A stretch of 64,000 nt of DNA, from the NCBI GenBank assembly GCA_019096065.1, contig JAGUCH010000006.1, forward strand, positions 2,004,001-2,068,000, written 5' to 3'. This document shows, one piece after another, positions 49,901 to 60,400 of this stretch. The translations under genes and the position numbers were made by a program. Within the stretch, counting starts at the first letter, position 1. Each line of letters opens with the position of its first letter. This DNA comes from Paracyclopina nana. Its lineage: Eukaryota; Arthropoda; Copepoda; Cyclopoida; Cyclopettidae. The notes below the pieces were generated by a model. The model did not search any database. It was not told where the DNA came from and saw only the letters and a program-made list of their open reading frames with translations.

Positions 49901-51814
49901 GCAATAGCAGCAGTGGCGGGTAGTATTAGGGAGAGAGGAGCCTGCGACTGATAGATGTTCAAATGGATCCTCTCTGGCTAGGTACATATTCCGACAGTCA
50001 ATTTATGAGCACTTCTTACCCTAGATCAATTCAAGCTAGCTCTCCCAGCAGCTTTTACTGCTTCTTCAGCATGGCTAATTTTCGTGGCCGGAAGGAGGCT
50101 TAGGAGCAAAAAATAATACCTGCAATGCAATGTGTACGTCCCAAATTGGCTCTTTTACACGCTTTTGCCGCATCATCCATATTTCCGAGATAAATCATTG
50201 TGCAACAGCAAAAAAAAGACGAAGCAGTTTTCAAAAAGAGCAACAGCTGGCTTTCCAAGTTGAGTGGAAACCATTTTGTCTCAAATGGTCTGTAAGGAAA
50301 GGGGGGAAAAACGCGGTCAACAATGCAATGGGTGAGAGCTCGGGAAAAAATTCGGTGTTTGCAGCAGTGCACAAAAAGTTGAAGCGTTTTCGGCCATTTT
50401 TCACTGCTTGCCCATGAATCTTGTTTGGTTGACAAAAAGTACACCTATTTTTCAGCTTGCAAGAGGAAAGACGACTCGCCAGACCATCAGCAACAGCCCA
50501 AGAAACCCCGTTTGGTCTTTACGGACCTCCAACGCCGTACACTCCAAGCTATTTTTAAGGTATACCTTTCTAAGTGTTTTCCTACTAGATCTACAAAAAA
50601 TATTCACTACTCTCACCACCGTTTTTTCTCATTCTGTGATATGACACCGATTTCAAGCTGTAGACACAATTGTTGTTGGATTTGTTGTTGATGTTGTTGT
50701 GGCTTCCTCTCGCAAATCCATAATAGTCTCGTCACCAAAAAAACCAAACAGAAAGAGGCATCCTTCAGCCGACATGTATACCATTTTTGCGCACTTTCGG
50801 ACTTGAATTTAGATGTGAGTGATCAGGGCACTTTGGCACCGTTTATCAAGCAAACTTTAATGGCTTCTTCATCAACGGCAAACCTTTCTCTTGATTGCGC
50901 AGGAGACGAAACGTCCCTCCAAAGAGATGCAAGTTTCAATCGCCAGGCAATTAGGACTTCAGCCCACCACAGTGGGCAACTTTTTCATGAATGCCCGGAG
51001 GCGACTGCATGACAAATGGCAGAGTAGTGATCAGCAGCAAGATCAGCATGTTGGTGCCAAACTCGAGAACAATAACGACAATACTAGCAGCAGTTGTAGC
51101 AATAATTCTAGCTCGCATCACGACATGGCGGCCTTGATGCTCGAAGAGTACTCAGACCACCACGCTGGCCACCATCACCACCCGGCGGCCGACCTCAACG
51201 CGGACGGCTTCACTTTGGAGTCGTTGGCGAGTCTGCATGCCGAAGAGGCTGACAATCATCATCATCAGCAGCAGCAGCATCTTCATGATGAGCAGCTACG
51301 GCCATCAGTATGTGATACTAGCGAAGCCGTGGGCAACTCCAATAACTCTTGTGTCTACTCCTTGACCTCGCTGTGATCCGTGCTTTATTACGAAATGTCC
51401 CACACGCGCGCATCCTCTCATTTGTAGGAGACCAAAAGGCCCTCGAAGGAGATGCAGGTGACGATTGCCAGGCAACTCGGCCTCGACCCCTCCACTGTGT
51501 CCAACTTCTTCATGAACGCGCGACGCAGATCCGTTGACAAGTGGAAGGACGACCGGGCCATGGACGCCGATGACAACATGAGCGAGTCCGAGGACAACGA
51601 GGACAACGAAAATTCGGCCTCCTCGCCCCCGCCGCCCTTCAATCACCACCACCACAATCACAGTCAGCGGAGCAGCTACGGTCAAGAAATGTCGATAAAA
51701 AATGCCGTCCTTGTGACGGCCGCCGGCGGCCACGGAGGCCACCCTGCGGCCGTCGTCCAACACCTCCAAGGCCACGGGGAGGCGATGACCCCGACCGCGG
51801 CCTTGGACTTATGA
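34907..51814 (+). CDS. onecut: Onecut (HNF6-type CUT-homeodomain transcription factor)
   Basis: Exon 1 (34907-36575) encodes 556 residues: an acidic/Gly-Ser N-terminus, then His-, Ala- and Pro-rich low complexity (HHHAHHHLQHHG), and a complete CUT domain at its end (EEINTKELAQRISAELKRYS through EPEFQRMSALRLA). After a 13.9-kb intron, exon 2 (50456-50559) encodes ACKRK, a basic linker and the first part of the homeodomain (KKPRLVFTDLQRRTLQAIFK), ending in phase 0. Two different terminal exons follow, 50903-51376 and 51428-51814. Each begins in phase 0 with ETKRPSKEMQ and each completes the homeodomain, including the Onecut-type recognition helix NFFMNARRR with Met50 and Asn51. Because each carries its own stop, only one can be used per mRNA. 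The protein should be a nuclear DNA-binding regulator, as in neurons and photoreceptors of other animals. Confidence 0.95.
39478..39501. repeat. (CTG)n microsatellite
   Basis: Eight perfect CTG units, in the long onecut intron. Confidence 0.9.
40124..40148. repeat. (CAG)n microsatellite, interrupted
   Basis: CAG units with a single TAG interruption, in the long onecut intron. Confidence 0.9.
45223..45608. repeat. 386-bp palindromic (foldback/MITE-like) element
   Basis: The left end TAGCTTGTTCTCATAAA and the right end TTTATGAGAACAAGCTA are exact reverse complements. The similarity continues inward with gaps: GCAAGGCACTTT against AAAGTGCCTTGC, and CCAATTTTCATCCGGATCGGA against TCCGATCCGGATGAAAATTG. 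The whole unit can fold into one long imperfect hairpin with a short loop near 45,400. No ORF. It is best read as a non-autonomous inverted-repeat element in the onecut intron. A transcribed hairpin giving small RNAs is possible, as this intron is transcribed. Confidence 0.82.
50903..51376 (+). CDS. onecut: Onecut alternative terminal exon A (divergent half-homeodomain)
   Basis: Acceptor TTGCGCAG|GAG, phase 0, TGA at 51374-51376; 157 residues. The homeodomain half ends GLQPTTVGNFFMNARRRLHD: Gly stands at the position usually held by Ser before NFFMN, and Leu-His follows the Arg cluster. The tail is rich in Asn, Ser, His and Gln (HHHHQQQQ-type runs) with an acidic segment. No AATAAA lies between its stop and exon B, so an mRNA using it would carry exon B as 3' UTR. 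Confidence 0.88.
   Translation, partial: ETKRPSKEMQVSIARQLGLQPTTVGNFFMNARRRLHDKWQSSDQQQDQHVGAKLENNNDNTSSSCSNNSSSHHDMAALMLEEYSDHHAGHHHHPAADLNADGFTLESLASLHAEEADNHHHQQQQHLHDEQLRPSVCDTSEAVGNSNNSCVYSLTSL
51428..51814 (+). CDS. onecut: Onecut alternative terminal exon B (canonical half-homeodomain)
   Basis: Acceptor ATTTGTAG|GAG, phase 0, TGA at 51812-51814; 128 residues. The homeodomain half ends GLDPSTVSNFFMNARRRSVD, matching the usual Onecut pattern (STVSNFFMNARRRS-x-DKW). The tail is acidic (DDNMSESEDNEDNE), then Pro- and His-rich. It begins only 51 bp after the stop of exon A. Its tail shares no obvious similarity with that of exon A. Confidence 0.92.
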   Translation, partial: ETKRPSKEMQVTIARQLGLDPSTVSNFFMNARRRSVDKWKDDRAMDADDNMSESEDNEDNENSASSPPPPFNHHHHNHSQRSSYGQEMSIKNAVLVTAAGGHGGHPAAVVQHLQGHGEAMTPTAALDL

Positions 51815-52746
51815 GGACGCGGCCAAGCTTTGGCTCATTGACGCTTGACCTCCAGTGCTTTAAACAAAGAGGGGCCTTCACACACAACTCAGTTACCTGC
51901 AAAACTCCTTCATTATTTTTCTACGGGGCAGCCAGTCGTCGCGATTTAATATCATCATCATCATCCTGTTGGCTTTAAAATATTTGTATTCTACGACATC
52001 ACATACTTCTATACCTGCTAGATATCAAACAAATATGGTTTAGCCCTCCCTCCCCCGGCCACCAAATATTTCCGCAAAATCACCACCCGCCGCGCCGCGA
52101 TGGAAGCTAGAGGCTCTCTACCTTCAAGTAAATGTGTATAAATGAGATAAAAGAGCACTACTACCCCCTCCCTGAATTATATAATCAGATCTTTAAAGAA
52201 ATCTCAATGAAGATTGTGTCACACTTGCAACAACACTAAAAGGAAACATATGCTAGTCGATCTGGATGAGCCAAAGCTATTATTACGCCAATTATGGTCT
52301 CAAAACGAAACTAATTTGAGCTAGTCCTTTTTCAGTTTTTTCATTATCAGCAACTTTTTTTACTAGTCCCCTCGATCTTGTGCATTACGTTTATTGAACG
52401 ATCTCACACAAACATTAGAATTGTGTTTTTAGTCATCATACTACATGGAAAAATTATTGTTCTAGTCCAAGCAAAACAACAACAACCTTCAACATGTATT
52501 CATCTCCAGACTTTGCGAAACATTCCAAAAATGCATATCTTATATATAACTATATAGCTATTATTATTATACTACTACAATAATTAATTTGACTTTTGCG
52601 TGAGCTTATGCGACCTCTTTCAGTTCAAGAGCACCTCTACAGTACGGAATCTATTATTGATTATTATTACTATGATGGAACAGATGAAGAAACAAAGAGC
52701 ACCAATAAACATCATGTTACTATATATAAAAAGTTAGCAGACTCCT
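51815..52746. other. Convergent 3' ends of onecut and the SLC22-like gene
   Basis: 932 bp between the two stop codons, AT-rich and without a gene. AATAAA occurs on the plus strand near 52703 and on the minus strand (as TTTATT) near 52390. If both are used, the 3' UTRs overlap. Confidence 0.5.
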
Positions 52747-54965
52747 CTAAAAGCAACAACCTGGCCGTCTCCACAAAGTGTCTCCTTTGCCCATTTCTTC
52801 GCCCTCTTCGATCGTATCGGGCAATTTGTGGTCAGCCGTCTCCGGCAAAAAGCTCACCAAAAACCTGCAAAAAGAAAAACCCGAAAAGAAAAGCACGATT
52901 TAACTTCAACGTCTTTTGCTGCACTCACGCGGCCACTAAAGCAACGCCACCGAATACAGCAATCGGCAGTCGAGGCTCAAACGAAGCTAATGATGCGATG
53001 TAAGGAGCTAGCATGGGCCCCACCCTTGCCTAGAAGAAGAAGCAAAAAATGCGGTAATTGAGAGGGCTCAACCACTGCAGCTGCAAGAAAGAAAGCTTGC
53101 CCAAACTGAAGACGATCCTATGCCCACGTTCCTGATGACTGTAGGAAATATTTCGGCAGAGTAAACGTAGCAAAGCGCAAGTGTACCCGTGCTGCTCGCA
53201 CGTCCTATGATGTTGAGGACGATCAGTGGCCATTCGTAGCCCCTGGAAAAAATATGAAAGCTCCTGCTGATTTTCATGCCAAATGAGTGTGACTACTTAC
53301 GTTGGCACGGCTATGGTAGCCAGCAAGGCAAAGCCGCAAATGACGTACAAAATGAGGAGAGTCAAACGACGACCAGCCTTCAGTAGCAAGAAAATGACCA
53401 GAATAATCGCAGGAAACTCCATAGCTGTAATGATGAGTTGAATATGGCTCCATTTGTCATCCGCATAATTATCTTGAAAGGTACCTGCCTTTTCCGAAGC
53501 AAAAGTAGACAAATAACGAATCGCCAGAACCATTGCTATTCAATGTGAGCCCATAGTAAATTAGGGAAGTGGCAAACCATAAGTAATACGTGATCATGGT
53601 CTGTAATATTCTATTGAAAAATATATGTGTCTTGAGGAAGGTTTTTTGCATTTTTACCTTCACTCTCAAATTGGGTGTTTTGAACAGCTCGAGAAATCCC
53701 AACAGTCCTCGACCTTTGGCATGGTGCTCAGTTATTGGAGGCGAATGCAATTTGAAGCTGTCGGCCAGAGGCCGTCCGTTGAAATCTGCAATTTTTCGCA
53801 AAATCTGCTCGGCCTCCGCAGTGCGACCCTGGGCTAGCAGCCACCGAGGTGATTCCGGCAAAATCCAATATGTGACGTACAAAGCTATGAGAGGCACAGA
53901 GAAGACCAGCTCCATTTGGTGCCAATCTGGAATCAGGTAAGCAATCACAGCCACTGCGAAGCCCCAAAAGGCATAATTCAAGTGAGGGGCACAGCCAAAA
54001 ATGGTTTTGGTCTTCCCGGACAAGATCTCCATCATCCAACAATACATGACTGTACCAAAGCCGATGGAAGAGAATCCGCAGAACCAAATTCCAGCCAGGA
54101 AGAAAGCATAGTTGGGCGAAAAGGCGGTCAATGTTCCGCACATGATATTTATAGTGAGCATCACCATCATTGTTTTAACTCGGCCAAATCTGCAAATTAT
54201 CATTAAACATTTTTTTGGGTTTGATTTGATATGATAAACCTGTCCGAGATGAGACCAGAGGCAAATACTCCACACAAGAGACCAAAAAAAGTGACTTGCT
54301 GCGTCCACTTGTCCATGTGGGCGTCATCACACACCAAATTAAAGTCCTATTAATGAATTTTCCAATTATCATTGGCAATTGGCAATAGGCTCATGAAAAC
54401 TCACTTGCACGATGGTTCGCTCCCAAAAAGATCGATCATATTGGAAGCTTACACAAGCACGAAATTTATTGGATTCAACTGCTGTGTTGTAATCCGGATT
54501 TTCTGCAGAAAGAGAAACATTTTATCAGGGTTACAATTGCTGAAAATTGCCAAGTTATGATACTATTTACCGGAGTGGTTTGAGCCGAACTTTTTCCAAT
54601 CAATGTCGTACATATGGCAATTATCGGGTCCACTGATATTCCTCCAAAGCTCCTCATCAGCGATTTGGCTTTCGCACCAAAAATCAGTCGGAGCCCTAAT
54701 TTCGCAGATGATTTTTAACAATAGAGAGAAAGCTACCAATTATGACTTACCGAAAAAATACCATGTTCAACAGATGGAAGCTGGCAGGAAGCCAAATCAC
54801 CAGGATGATGTACATACACTTTCTTAATTGCCATTTTCCCGTTCCACCTATGGCGTTAATGATCTGCTCCTTTACATCCTTCAACTTTTCAATATCATGC
54901 TCCAGGTCTTCTTCAAAGACCTTCATGCTAAATTTCCACCCATGCTTTACAGGCTCAGTTGTCAT
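52747..54965 (-). CDS. SLC22-family organic ion transporter (MFS)
   Basis: Ten exons (54751-54965, 54571-54695, 54405-54502, 54240-54346, 53658-54189, 53489-53600, 53301-53424, 53101-53242, 52929-53029, 52747-52864) give 557 residues, the usual size for organic cation/carnitine transporters. A cytosolic N-terminus leads into TM1 (CMYIILVIWLPASFHLLNMV). The extracellular loop holds WCES, DNCHMYD and FRACVSF cysteines. MFS motif A is GLISDRFGRVKT after TM2. LPESPRWLLAQGR follows TM6, GRRLTLL lies between TM8 and TM9, and YSAEIFPTVIRNVGIG is the family motif near TM10-11. The C-terminus has LPETADHKLPDTIEEGEE, the SLC22 tail signature. It should act as a plasma-membrane transporter of organic ions; the substrate cannot be read. 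Two introns start with GC rather than GT (TGG|GCAAGC at 53100/53095 and AAG|GCAGGT at 53488/53483). Confidence 0.92.
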
Positions 54966-55344
54966 GTTAGCAAAGACGAAAACGAGGCCAAAGTGATCAT
55001 CACCCTCGATTCGAGTTTAATAGAATGTACAATTTGAAATCCAGTTACGTCTGGAGCTCAACCGAAGAAGAAAGTTAATGAAAAAAATAATTATTTTGAA
55101 CTCGGTAAATTTGGACTATTTTTAATTATGCGAAGTAACGAGGCAAGCAAAAAGGAGCAGATATGCCTCACTGTGCAGTTTAAACACACTCACATCTTCA
55201 GCTGAGCAATAAAAGCATTTTTCGTGTCGATCAACTAAAAAACTTGTCTTTCGTTGAGAACGACACAGTCAATTTATTTCAGCTTAAAGCTCACAAAGTA
55301 ACAAACATAAAATATAGATAAACGATTTAATGAGGTCATACGTA
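54966..55344. other. Spacer between the SLC22-like gene and NME7
   Basis: 379 bp, AT-rich. TTTATT at 55273-55278 is an AATAAA on the minus strand and fits as the NME7 polyadenylation signal, about 70 bp after its stop. The SLC22-like promoter must lie here; no TATA box is clear. Confidence 0.5.
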
Positions 55345-56807
55345 TCAAACACTCTGATACGGTTGCATTAACGTAAAAAAGTACTCTACTTCCATTAATC
55401 CATCTTCCTCCAAATCTGAGCAATGTATAGCATTTTCTTCAATCGTTAATCCTCCATATTTTGCCCTAAGGGAATCTGGGTATAACACTCTGCACACATC
55501 TGGATCACTTGGACCACAGGCTTTACGCAAAGCTGCCACTACTGAAGGAGTTTCCTCAGTCAAGTTCAGTCCTGGCCCTTGAAGTAAAAAATTAAACATT
55601 CGAATATGTTGCAATTCAGGTTGTGTAATGACCAAATTTCATGGCTTGATGTCTTACGGGGGCTACAGTAGCAAATATCAGTGCGAGTCACGCAATAATG
55701 GGCAAGTTTTGTGAATTTGTTAAAATTGAATCCAAAATTAAGCCATTTTTCTGAGCTAGTCCTAATCTTGCATTAGTAAACTCAAATTGACATTACCTCT
55801 TGACAAAGCTAAAACGAGGCACCTTCCTGAAGCTACTTGTTTAACCAAACCAGAATAGTCAGCATTAGGGATTCCCTTGTAGATTTCAAAAAAGTCCTCG
55901 GTTTCAGATTTGGAGAGGACAAAAGACTGTAAGCCAAAAACGTGGAATCCTTTCAGCTGGATATCGTGTATGATCCTCCCCGCTTGATTTTCTCTTAGAA
56001 TATGAGGCTTGATGATGCAGCAAGTGACATCTGGACCACAGCAAAGTTTGACCGGTGGATCAGGCTGAACATTTATAGCTTTTTGGTTGAAAATGAACTG
56101 CAATTCCCATTCAGCACTGGCAAGGCTTCTGGAACCGTAAATCCCACGGATATTCAAGTCCCCTTGCTCCTCACTTTCTCCACCCATGGGAACAACTGGT
56201 CGCAGGCAATCTTTCCATTTTGATACAGCTGAGGGGCCAACAATTTCAAATGCAGTTGTAGGAACATCATACCTGTAATGAGCAAAAATAAATAAAAAAA
56301 ATCAATGCTACAAAAAAACCGAGTAAATCCTTACTGAAAATTGGCAAGCCTTGACGCAAGAAATCCCATGTCATCTTGAGGATCAAGGACGTTTTGCCAA
56401 AATTCTTGGGCCGAACCAAGCGTAAACTTCATTGTTCTTGCTCTGCATAGGGAAAAACCACCTCTTTCAAGGCTATCAAGGATGTGACCCAGGTTATCGT
56501 GAGCTTCCGGATAAACCAGCATCAGTATGCATTGCTTTTCATCTTCAACCTGCTCTTTGGTGTACTCATTTGCACACTCTTTGATAACGAGGTGCCTTGA
56601 AAAGACGACAACGGTGTTTCCCACGTAAAAGTCGCTCTTGCTTAATTTGCTGACATGACACCTTCTGAGAAACAATTTTCTGGTGTTGACATCAAACATT
56701 TCCACCGAGTTGTCCGATTGGTAAAAACTGAGGTTGAATCTCCTATTGATGCTGGATGATGGGTCAAACCAGTCAACTTTGAAAACTAACGGCTCCTCGA
56801 AGGGCAT
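55345..56807 (-). CDS. Nme7: NME7, nucleoside diphosphate kinase 7 homologue
   Basis: Three exons (56335-56807, 55797-56272, 55345-55577) give 393 residues; human NME7 has 376. Order: an N-terminal DM10 domain (about residues 1-90, RRFNLSFYQSDNSVEMFD), NDK domain A (about 92-235) and NDK domain B (about 240-390). NME7 belongs to the gamma-tubulin ring complex and to ciliary doublet inner proteins. In domain B the catalytic Lys (TCCIIKPHIL) and His (NAIHCSDLEEDGL) are in place. In domain A both are gone: the usual L-I-K-P reads LMLVYPEA (Tyr99), and the His-Gly-S/P-D motif reads IRGIYGSRSLASAE (Tyr203). Domain A is therefore predicted to be inactive as a kinase. Confidence 0.93.
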
Positions 56808-57464
56808 GTTGAAAAATCAAGGTATAACAAAATTCATTCGGGAAAGCAGTTTGAAAAAGGTACACAAATCGTGGAGACTGATCGAAAATGAACCAAACTT
56901 TGGCTATACCATAAAAGGAAAATTAAGACTGTCATTTTTGCCTCTTCATCATACTTGAAAATGAAACTAAGCAATATTTCACATTTTTTGATGAGAAAAT
57001 GTAATACTGTAATTTCATTGTTTTGATTTTATGCGAAGTTGTGCAATCTTACAGCCTTATATTTATAAGCCCGGTTTTTAAGTCGTTGCAGCGCCACCTT
57101 TAGAAAAAGAGAGCTATTTTTCATTAAACATTCGTGAATGTAAATCAGCAATTACCAAATTAATTTTCAAAAGTATTCTTTTACATCTAGACCTTCCACC
57201 AATCTTATTCAAGGTTTTCTTAGATCTAGGAATAAGAAAGTGTCGAAATTAGGGAATAAAGAGCCAATACTTAGGACAAACTAAACTGAAAATAATTGCA
57301 ATTTTTTTAGCATTTCAATAGAAATTTGATTGAATAGGAAATAATGGATAAACTTTTTTCTTCAAAATTGCCTTTTTTATACTTATCTCAAAAATGTAAA
57401 TTCAAAAGCGAGCTTTGAATCGAATTATGAGACTACGGTTTAGCCAACCCTAGTTGTGGTAAGA
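56808..57464. promoter_or_regulatory. Divergent spacer between NME7 and the ZAD zinc-finger gene
   Basis: 657 bp between two divergent ATGs, AT-rich, no gene. It should hold both promoters. No TATA box or other clear motif stands out. Confidence 0.4.
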
Positions 57465-60400
57465 ATGGCTGCGTCCCCGGGTGATGCAGAAGAAAAATCA
57501 GCATTGCACTTGACCCACACCTCCCCCGCCACTCCCCCAAATATGGGCGTGTGTCGGCTGTGTGCCAAAGAATCCCCGGATCTGCTGGACATCTTTGGAG
57601 AGCAAGGCAAAGCCAAAGAATTGCCGAAGAAACTGAAATTGTGCGCCCCAATCTTGGTAAGACATGTTTATTGCACTGTTGGGACGCCCTGTTTGTTTTG
57701 CTTCCATTATCTCCTTTTTGACATTTTCAAGACGAATGCGAATTGACAGTTGTCAAATGACCATGAAATGTTTGAAACGAAAGATTTTGGCCTGCAACCG
57801 ATTTTATTTTGTTCTTTGTTGATGTTCACGCTGATTTGACGGAAAATCTTTACTCTTGAGTTGACCCGAATTTCCCTGTTTGCTAGGTGAGCGAAAATGA
57901 CGATTTATCAACGGCTGTGTGCTCTTCGTGTGTCTCGGATGTGGACATGGTCGAAACTTTCTTCCAGAAGTGCTTTAATGCCAATCAAGAGCTGATCATT
58001 GCTTTAAGGAAGTCCCGTCCAAATCCGCTTGATCTGAACACTCACATCAACCAATACACACGATCCTTCAATGCTCCGATTGTGCCTCAAATCAAGATTG
58101 AGCCCTTCTTGGAGGACCTTGAAAAAATCAATGGGGACGCCTCTTACTATGATGAAGACTGGATCGTCAATGAGGAGGAGGAGGAGGAGGAGCAAGAAGA
58201 TTCCGAGGAAATCACCGAGGAAGAGTCAGAGGACAATGACGACGATGAGCTTTTCAAGGTGCCCAAAGTTCCCTCCAGGAGAGGTAAAAGGTCCAAACTC
58301 ACGTATGGTGGCGAGAAGAAGAAAGGCCGCAAGAGATTCGTTCCTCTGGCCTTGAAAACTTGCTCTGAGTGTGGCCAAGAGTTTTCGGATCACGCTGGCA
58401 ACTTGCAGCACTGGAAAGAAGTCCATCCAAATCAAGAGGTTCTCTACAAGTGTCAGGAAAACGAAATGTGCAATTTTACATCCAAAGAGAGCGAGGACAT
58501 CTTCAAGCATAGGAGCAAACACAAGACAGTAAATCAGCACAATCAAGTGGAGGTCAAAACTGAGGCCAATGTTGAGTGAGTAGTACACTTTTCTATTTGG
58601 GGGCTTCCGCGATTGGGGTCAAAAGCCTTTTGGTCATTAGTGTAGTGCAACGATGAGGTGTAGTCAGGCTTTCGAAAACTTTCTCACCCTCAGGAGATAC
58701 ATAGTCAGCATATGGGTATTCGGCATTCACATTGAAGCCTAATCGTTCAAATGCCTTTCTCGAGTAGAGCCCTGTAAAGCTTGAAATGAGTCTAGTTTTA
58801 AGGCCAATGGAGAAAGCTGAACATCACCTGTAGCCTCGGTTTTGACGGCTTTGAAGCCCAAATTTCTTGCCAGCTCCACTGACCTCCTCAAAAGGTCAGT
58901 GGCCAAGCCTCCTCGTCTCTGGTTTTTGTCTGTCGTCACCATTTTGATGTCGAAGAAGACATCAGTTTCCATCTCCTTGAACACGTCTCCTGCAGCTTGA
59001 TTGACCCGATACAAAACAGTCAAAATGTGGCGGAATTTCGGGTGGTTATACTTGTCATGGATCTCCTCCAACGTCATGCTTTCGTCCTCTTTTTTGGCAA
59101 TCACATTGATTGATACCCCCAGGAGGTTGTCAGTCACTGGGTCAATAGCCATAATGCTCAAATTCTAGTTAAGATCACATGTGTTGAGTTTCGTTGAATA
59201 ATCCAGACATCTGTTCTTACCTGCGTCAATCCATCAATGGTGAACTCATCTAGCACTGGAACCCTCGATCCTTTCTCGTCAATCATGCCAATAGTTTTGC
59301 TCATTGGTTCATCTGTGTGGAAATTTTTGTAGAGCAAGTTCAATATTTCCGGGTATCTTGATTGATCCACTATCCGAAATGCAATATCTTGCAGACCATC
59401 CCCAGTGCTGTCAACTGAAATTCTGAAATCAGAATGTTTGTCACATTTTTACAAAAGGTCTGTCTAAGGAGAACTCACGATCGAGATGCAGCTGCGCCCA
59501 TTATTTTCGAGGCTTTGTCCTCAATGGATGTCAGTCTACTACTGCTGGAACTCATATTCCTGGCAGTCAAAATTCCTGGACGTCGTGAAGAAATTCTCTC
59601 GAGCTTTTTGTCAACGACTATTGAGGAAGAAAGCCTTTGGTGCTCTGAGCATCCTCTTGTTGCCTCTCCTCCACATAACGATAAAGTCCGTAATGATGTC
59701 CGTTGTTGCTTCTCAATGAGCAACCGAGGCCCGCAATTTATTATCAGCCTTCCACACTTTCTGCCAAGCATCACGTTTCTCAGCTAGCTGTTTAACGAGA
59801 TAGCACATTGTATCGTTAGCCTATGTATCACACTGCAAGTCTCTCAAGAAAAGCATTCTTGAGCACCGACGAGAAAGCAATCTGCATCTTGTAAAAGTAA
59901 TACAGTTCTCAATAGGAAAATTACAGCTACGCTTGAACGCTAAAGTACGTCCAATTTGTTGAGCTGCAGCATAATTGTATCATGGAAATTTTCAAATGCT
60001 TTGCGGTACTTAAGGAGGAATGTAGAAGAACTTTTCGTTGCACTTACCTAGTATTATATATGCCTTACGAAATTGATGCGTTTTCCTCCTTTTGCGCTTT
60101 TGTTGATACTTATATGGGAAAAGCAGCAATGTCTGCCTCTATGCTACGTACAGCTTCATCCAAGGTCACTGCATACAATTTCTGCGCCTCAAAAACTAAA
60201 GTAAATAGAATAATTGAGGCTCGATGTTTTTTCAGCTGCAAGATTTGTGGAAAGTACTTCACCACGAGCTTCCTCATCCATCGTCATTTGAGTACGCATG
60301 AAGACCGGAAAGACCACAAATGTGGCGTCTGTGGCATTGAGAACAAATCCTCAGATGACCTGGCCAGCCACCTCAAGGCTCACGATACAGACGATGCCAA

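Larger units (their letters stand above)
36576..50455 (+). other. 13.9-kb onecut intron between CUT and homeodomain exons
   Basis: Bounded by GCAG|GTAAAA at 36575/36576 and TTTTTCAG at 50455. Every other host-gene intron fully delimited here, apart from the one enlarged by the transposon, is shorter than 1.7 kb. No protein gene is supported inside it. A 198-codon frame at 41769-42365 (+) has no recognisable domain. The intron holds simple repeats (CTG at 39478-39501, CAG at 40124-40148) and a large palindromic element at 45223-45608. Long introns of developmental regulators often hold enhancers; I cannot point to a specific one. Confidence 0.7.

Noticed and set aside
58226..58588. Minus-strand 120-codon frame opposite ZAD exon 2
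   Set aside because: Antisense shadow of the acidic and zinc-finger coding region. The aaNAT gene's own stop is at 58593-58595, so this is at most its 3' UTR.
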